64,000 bases of DNA, from NCBI RefSeq assembly GCF_002217355.1, contig NZ_MUHA01000001.1, positions 164,333-228,332 of the forward strand. Direction: 5' to 3'. Shown here piece after piece: positions 59,577 through 64,000 of the stretch. Position 1 is the first letter of the stretch; every line of letters starts with the position of its first letter. The DNA is from Flavobacterium oncorhynchi. Lineage in GTDB: Bacteria; Bacteroidota; Bacteroidia; Flavobacteriales; Flavobacteriaceae. The notes below the pieces were generated by a model. That model saw only the letters and a list, made by a program, of their open reading frames with translations, did not search any database and had not been told where the DNA came from. The position numbers and the translations under genes are program-made.

Positions 59577-61505
59577 ATGCATTTTAAACATCCCGAAATT
59601 CTATACTTCCTTTTTTTATTGATCGTTCCAATTTTGGTTCATTTATTTCAATTACGACGTTTTAAAACCTCCTATTTTACCAATGTTCGTTTCTTAAAAG
59701 AACTTGCTATTCAAACTCGTAAAAGTTCGAAAATCAAAAAACGACTATTACTGGCAACTCGCTTATTATTACTTACATGTATTATTACAGCCTTTGCACA
59801 GCCTTTTTTTGAAGCCAAAGACAGTAAAAATGCTTCAAACGAAATGTATATTGTATTAGATAATTCGTTTAGTATGCAGGCAAAAGGAAAAAAAGGAGAA
59901 TTGCTAAAACGAGCTGTTCAGGAATTATTAGAAAATACGCCTGAAACTGCGCAATTTTCATTGCTGACAAACACCGAAAATTATTGGAATACTGATATTA
60001 AATCGGCTAAAAGTGCATTACAAAATTTAAAATACAGCGCAACGCCATTTGAACTTTCGTCGATTATGGCAAAAATAAAAGCCCATAAATCAGCACATAA
60101 AAAAGATATCGTTATTATTTCTGATGCTGTTGGCTTGACCGAAAATGACGTAAAAAACATTGATCAGGAAGAAAAACCCTATTTCATAGTTCCTCAAGCA
60201 GAACAAAAAAACAATGTTTCTATCGACAGCGTTTACATCAATCAGACATTAGAAAATTTTTACGAAATAACGGTTGACCTGTCGGGTTATGGAGAAGATT
60301 TTAAGCCTATTTCGACTTCTTTATACAATCAAAACAAATTAATTGCTAAAACAATTATCAATTTTGATGCGAAGAAAAAGAAAATCAACTTCACGATACC
60401 AAAAGAAGCCTTTCATGGTTATGCTTCTATTGAAGACAATGGTTTAACGTATGACAACAAACTGTTTTTCAGTATCTCTAAAAACAAAAAAACTAACGTA
60501 ATCAGCATCGGAGAACCTGAAAAAAGTAATTTCTTATCTAGAATTTACACTTCTGCCGAATTCAATTATAATAATTATGCAATTGGTTCTCTCGACTATA
60601 ATAGTTTAGAAAAGCAAAATACAATCATCTTAAACGAATTAGTTGAGATTCCGCAAGCCTTACAAACCACTTTAAAAGCTTTTGTTTCTAAAGGCGGAAA
60701 TTTAGTTCTAATTCCGTCTGAAAAAAGTTCAATTTCAAATTTAAATTCCTTTTTAGGAAATTTTGGAAAGGTTCAATTTAATACGCTAAAAGCTCAAAAT
60801 AAATTGATTACCAAAATCAATTTTGATCATCCTTTGTTTTCAGGAGTTTTTGAGAATAAAATCACAAACTTTCAATACCCAAAAACAAACAATTCATTTG
60901 ATGTTTCAAGTCCTTATCCAGCCGTTTTATCTTATGAAGATCAAACTGCATTTGTAACAACAATTCAAAATCAAGTTTCTGGAATTACCGTTTTTTCAGC
61001 GCCGATAAACACAGAGAATTCAAATTTTCAGCAATCGCCGTTAATTGTTCCGTTATTTTATAAAATGGGACAAAATAATCAGAAAACAGGCGTAAATGCT
61101 TTAACCATAGGAAACAATCAACCTTATTTTGTTGATGTTTTACTAACAAAAGATGCAATTCTAGAAGTAAAAGGAACTGATGATTCTTTCATTCCGATTC
61201 AGCAGATATTAAACAATAAAGTAAAACTGACTTTTAATGATTTTCCTGAAACAGCTGGAAATTACAGCATTTTTGACAAAAAAGAATGGATTGAAAATTT
61301 AAGTTTTAATTACAAACGATCAGAAAGTGATTTAAGTCAGGTAAATACCAATGTAGTTTCTAACTTTAAAACTGCAGATACAATTTCGACCATTTTTAAT
61401 ACCTTACAAACTGAGCGCACAGACAGCCAAATTTGGAAATGGTTTGTTATCTTTGCACTGTTATTTTTAGCATTAGAAATGGCGATTATAAAATTCGTGA
61501 AGTAA
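59577..61505 (+). CDS. BatA/VWA-domain membrane protein
   Basis: This 642-residue protein has an N-terminal BatA region (PEILYFLFLLIVPILVHLFQLRRFKTSYFTNVRFLKEL), a second helix (LLATRLLLLTCIITAFAQPFF), a von Willebrand A-like domain with a MIDAS-type start (MYIVLDNSFSMQAKGKKGELL), and a C-terminal helix (WFVIFALLFLALEMAIIKFV). Such proteins belong to Bacteroidota systems linked with aerotolerance or envelope integrity. The MIDAS DxSxS is present as DNSFS. A GTCATTTCGACG repeat follows, then a dihydroorotase-like gene. Confidence 0.88.
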   Translation: MHFKHPEILYFLFLLIVPILVHLFQLRRFKTSYFTNVRFLKELAIQTRKSSKIKKRLLLATRLLLLTCIITAFAQPFFEAKDSKNASNEMYIVLDNSFSMQAKGKKGELLKRAVQELLENTPETAQFSLLTNTENYWNTDIKSAKSALQNLKYSATPFELSSIMAKIKAHKSAHKKDIVIISDAVGLTENDVKNIDQEEKPYFIVPQAEQKNNVSIDSVYINQTLENFYEITVDLSGYGEDFKPISTSLYNQNKLIAKTIINFDAKKKKINFTIPKEAFHGYASIEDNGLTYDNKLFFSISKNKKTNVISIGEPEKSNFLSRIYTSAEFNYNNYAIGSLDYNSLEKQNTIILNELVEIPQALQTTLKAFVSKGGNLVLIPSEKSSISNLNSFLGNFGKVQFNTLKAQNKLITKINFDHPLFSGVFENKITNFQYPKTNNSFDVSSPYPAVLSYEDQTAFVTTIQNQVSGITVFSAPINTENSNFQQSPLIVPLFYKMGQNNQKTGVNALTIGNNQPYFVDVLLTKDAILEVKGTDDSFIPIQQILNNKVKLTFNDFPETAGNYSIFDKKEWIENLSFNYKRSESDLSQVNTNVVSNFKTADTISTIFNTLQTERTDSQIWKWFVIFALLFLALEMAIIKFVK

Positions 61506-61518
61506 TTTTTTTAGCATG

Positions 61519-61608
61519 TTTGTCATTTCGACGAAGGAGAAATCACACAAGCTGAGAACGTACTGCACAGAAAATTGGATGCGATTTCTCCTTCGTCGAA
61601 ATGACAAA
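61519..61608. repeat. GTCATTTCGACG inverted repeat, copy 2
   Basis: The arms match copy 1 (45308-45413). The 23-bp arm starting GTCATTTCGACG (61522-61544) has an exact reverse complement at 61583-61605, and three more T/A pairs extend it to 26 bp. The core of 38 bp differs from copy 1, so the arms are conserved and the core is not. Confidence 0.85.
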
Positions 61609-61646
61609 AGCTGAATCTGTAAATAAAAAAATAAATTTCTCTACAT

Positions 61647-62897
61647 ATGAAAATAATCATCAAAAGCGCCAAAATTATCGACTCAAAAAGTCCGTTTCAT
61701 AACCAGACTGTTGATCTTTTAATTGCAGATGGTTTAATAGAAAAAATTGGCGTTTCACTTCGAAACGACAATGCAACAGAGGTAAAATTTGATAATCTTC
61801 ATGTTTCTCAAGGATGGTTTGACAGCAGTGTTTCACTAGGAGAACCAGGTTATGAAGACCGAGAAACTATCGAAAACGGATTAAACGTTGCGGCAAAAAG
61901 CGGTTTTACAGCAATTGCTCTTCAGCCAAACTCCTTCCCTATTATTGACAATCAGTCTCAGGTAAATTTTGTAAAAAATAAAGCAAATGGTTTTGCAACA
62001 GAAATTTTCCCAATCGGAGCTTTAACAAAAGCCAGCGAAGGAAAAGATATGGCAGAATTGTTTGACATGAAAAAAGCCGATGCTGTTGCTTTTGGAGATT
62101 ACAACAAAAGTATTGATAATGCCAATCTGCTAAAAATTGCGCTGCAATACGTTCAGGATTTTGACGGTTTGGTAATTACTTATTCGCAAGACCCAAACAT
62201 AAAAGGAAACGGCGTTGCAAACGAAGGAATTGTTTCGACTCGTTTAGGATTAAAAGGAATTCCTGATTTAGCTGAAGAACTTCAAATATCTCGAAACTTA
62301 TTTTTACTGGAATATACAGGAGGAAAACTTCATATTCCAACCATTTCTACAGCAAAATCAGTTCAATTAATTAGAGAAGCTAAAGCAAAAGGTTTAAACG
62401 TAACTGCAAGTGCATCTGTACATCATTTGGTTTTAACAGATGAAAAACTGGACGGTTTTGATACACGTTTTAAAGTTACTCCGCCTTTACGAACTGAAGT
62501 TGACAGACAGGCTTTACTTAACGGAATTGCTGACGGAACTATCGATATGATTACTTCTGACCACAATCCGATTGATATCGAATTCAAGAAAATGGAATTT
62601 GACACGGCAAAAAACGGAACTATTGGTTTAGAAAGTGCTTTTGGAGCTTTATTGACTGTTTTACCATTAGAAACTGTAGTTTCAAAACTAACTTCTGGAA
62701 GAGCTGTTTTTGGACTTGAAAACAACACAATTACCGAAGGTTCTAAAGCAAACTTAACTTTCTTTACTCCGGAAGGAAAATCGACTTTTACTAAAGAAAA
62801 TATCCTTTCAAAATCTAAAAATTCTGCCTTTTTAGGAACTGAAATTAAAGGTTCTGTGTACGGAATTTTAAATCAAAATCAACTTGTTACAAAATAA
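61647..62897 (+). CDS. pyrC: Dihydroorotase-like protein lacking the HxH metal site
   Basis: This 416-residue amidohydrolase fold is clearly related to dihydroorotase, which cyclises carbamoyl-aspartate in pyrimidine synthesis. Family landmarks are GYEDRETIENGLNVAAKSGFTAIALQPNS, ASVHHLVLTDEKLDGFDTRFKVTPPLR, and SDHNPIDIEFKKMEFDTAKNG near the end. The metal-binding HxH, normally in DxHVHxREPG, is replaced by S61-V62-S63 (WFDSSVSLGEPG). The carbamylated lysine position is also not apparent. It may be inactive or may work through other residues, so a true dihydroorotase would need to lie elsewhere. It is followed by a DUF4870-like gene 4 bp downstream. Confidence 0.85.
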   Translation: MKIIIKSAKIIDSKSPFHNQTVDLLIADGLIEKIGVSLRNDNATEVKFDNLHVSQGWFDSSVSLGEPGYEDRETIENGLNVAAKSGFTAIALQPNSFPIIDNQSQVNFVKNKANGFATEIFPIGALTKASEGKDMAELFDMKKADAVAFGDYNKSIDNANLLKIALQYVQDFDGLVITYSQDPNIKGNGVANEGIVSTRLGLKGIPDLAEELQISRNLFLLEYTGGKLHIPTISTAKSVQLIREAKAKGLNVTASASVHHLVLTDEKLDGFDTRFKVTPPLRTEVDRQALLNGIADGTIDMITSDHNPIDIEFKKMEFDTAKNGTIGLESAFGALLTVLPLETVVSKLTSGRAVFGLENNTITEGSKANLTFFTPEGKSTFTKENILSKSKNSAFLGTEIKGSVYGILNQNQLVTK

Positions 62898-62901
62898 TAC
62901 A

Positions 62902-63228
62902 ATGAACAATACAATCGAAGAAGGAAAATCTATCGCTATTACCAGTTATATTTTAATTATTGGCGTTTTGATAGCGATGTCTATGAATTCTGAAAACAAA
63001 AACAGCTTTGCTTCTTTTCATATTCGTCAAGCTTTAGGATTATCTCTTACTTTTATTTCTTTCGGAGCAATTATCAGCAATTTCGACAGCTTTTTTATCA
63101 CTTTTCCAATGTGGATCTGTATTTCAATTCTTTGGACTTTTGGTATTTTTAATGCTATTCAAGGGCAGACAAAACCAATTCCGTTAGTGGGAAAACTTTT
63201 TCAAAAATGGTTTAAATCTATCGGTTAG
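62902..63228 (+). CDS. Small membrane protein, DUF4870-like (108 aa)
   Basis: This 108-residue protein has three hydrophobic helices (about residues 11-27, 40-55 and 65-85) and a conserved FASFHIRQALGLSLTF stretch with the FH-x-RQ pattern found in DUF4870-type membrane proteins. The frame is open to 62884, but the ATG at 62902 is preferred, as it starts after the dihydroorotase-like stop. The two genes are likely cotranscribed. Function unknown. Confidence 0.75.
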   Translation: MNNTIEEGKSIAITSYILIIGVLIAMSMNSENKNSFASFHIRQALGLSLTFISFGAIISNFDSFFITFPMWICISILWTFGIFNAIQGQTKPIPLVGKLFQKWFKSIG

Positions 63229-63336
63229 TAAAATTCCAATATTTTAAATTCCAAACTTGAAGAACTTTGTCTAAGTTTAAAACTTGAAACTGCGACTGAA
63301 GCTCACATTTCACAACTTACAATTCACAATAAAAAA

Positions 63337-63981
63337 ATGAATCTATCTTTAGAATATAAAATAAGAGAACCAAAAGTTATTTTAGACAAAAATCCTGTTT
63401 TACTTTTATTACACGGTTACGGCAGCAACGAGGCTGACTTATTTTCGTTTGCAACTGAACTTCCTGATAATTATTATATCATTTCGGCAAGAGCGCCTTA
63501 TGATTTACAATATGGTGCTTACGCTTGGTACGCAATCAATTTTGATGCTGACCAAAATAAATTTTCAGATAATGAACAGGCAAAAACATCAAGAGATATA
63601 ATTGCCAATTTTATTGACGAATTAGTTGCCAATTATCCTATTGACCCTAATAATGTGACTTTAATTGGCTTTAGCCAAGGTTCAATCTTAAGTTATGCAA
63701 CTGCACTTTCTTATCCTGAAAAAATTCAGAGAGTTGTAGCGATGAGCGGTTATTTTAATGCAGAAATCATCAAAGAAGGTTTTGAGAAAAACGACTTTAA
63801 AAACCTAAAAATATTCGCTTCACACGGAACTGTAGATCAAGTTATTCCGATTGAATGGGCAAGAAAAACTCCCGCAATTTTAGAAAGGCTGAATATTCCT
63901 GTTACTTACAAAGAATATCCTGTTGGTCATGGTGTTGCGCCACAGAATTTCTTTGATTTTAAAAACTGGCTTTTGATGTAA
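63337..63981 (+). CDS. Phospholipase/carboxylesterase-type alpha/beta hydrolase
   Basis: This 214-residue hydrolase has the oxyanion-type LLLLHGYGSNEADLFSFA start (about residues 22-39), the nucleophile elbow LIGFSQGSILSYATAL (Ser near residue 114), the acid in SHGTVDQVIPIEWA, and His in YPVGHGVAPQNF. The pattern fits the group of small carboxylesterases and acyl-protein thioesterases. It is cytoplasmic, with no signal peptide. The acyl substrate cannot be read. It follows the DUF4870-like gene by about 100 bp. Confidence 0.93.
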   Translation: MNLSLEYKIREPKVILDKNPVLLLLHGYGSNEADLFSFATELPDNYYIISARAPYDLQYGAYAWYAINFDADQNKFSDNEQAKTSRDIIANFIDELVANYPIDPNNVTLIGFSQGSILSYATALSYPEKIQRVVAMSGYFNAEIIKEGFEKNDFKNLKIFASHGTVDQVIPIEWARKTPAILERLNIPVTYKEYPVGHGVAPQNFFDFKNWLLM

Positions 63982-64000
63982 AAAGAAAAAAGTGAGATGT

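Overview
This AT-rich window reads as chromosomal DNA of a Flavobacterium-like member of the Bacteroidota. Supporting signs are the promoter -7 element TAnnTTTG in front of many genes, small lipoproteins and membrane proteins of families largely confined to flavobacteria (DUF6452, DUF6048, DUF6095, DUF6146 types), a Bacteroidota-type dihydroorotase homologue, and relics of a Bacteroidota-type (iii) type VI secretion system. Coding density is high. No rRNA, tRNA, CRISPR array, prophage or complete insertion sequence was seen.

Layout. 1-4.6 kb: a lipopolysaccharide/cell-surface block (GT9, GT2, Kdo-kinase-like, CgeB-like glycosyltransferase, acyltransferase 3). 4.7-16.7 kb: housekeeping genes: threonylcarbamoyl-AMP synthase, cysteine desulfurase, an Smr protein, the cysE-cysM cysteine pair, aldo/keto reductase, a histidine kinase, and rlmD with two envelope genes. 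16.7-28 kb: two methyltransferases, a ZIP transporter, murQ, a pentapeptide protein, a HEAT-repeat protein divergent from an HxlR regulator, TerC, and a cNMP/CBS/nucleotidyltransferase protein paired with a DEDDh exonuclease. 28-34 kb: a PhoX-like lipoprotein and a di-heme peroxidase with an imelysin-like N-terminus, followed by two head-to-head truncated T6SS genes. 34-42.6 kb: the topoisomerase IV genes with a DUF1016 nuclease gene between them, pncB, a transglutaminase and an FMN reductase. 42.7-54.8 kb: envelope proteins, YchF, a ferredoxin divergent from an acyl-CoA reductase, serC-serA, and small membrane proteins. 54.9-64 kb: a LolD-like ABC ATPase carrying an unusual two-helix membrane insertion, a DUF2400 protein, a DEAD-box helicase, a lactonase, a BatA/VWA protein, a dihydroorotase homologue lacking its HxH metal site, and an esterase.

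The genes suggest four shared jobs: surface polysaccharide assembly, cysteine supply (serC/serA feeding cysE/cysM, with sulfur moved on by the desulfurase), translation quality (threonylcarbamoyl-AMP synthase, RlmD, an RlmL-like enzyme, YchF) and DNA topology.

The most unusual contents are the membrane-helix insertion inside the ABC ATPase (about 55143-55367), the T6SS scar at about 32303-32329, and several families of intergenic inverted repeats. The repeats include four copies of a CTAAGGTN octamer array, two copies of an element with near-identical long arms beginning GTCATTTCGACG, and two copies of a TTTAATCG-type array. They sit just after stop codons or between genes. A perfect 19-bp palindrome overlaps the promoter of the small membrane protein gene at 53434. 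All product calls come from reading motifs by eye; no database search was run.
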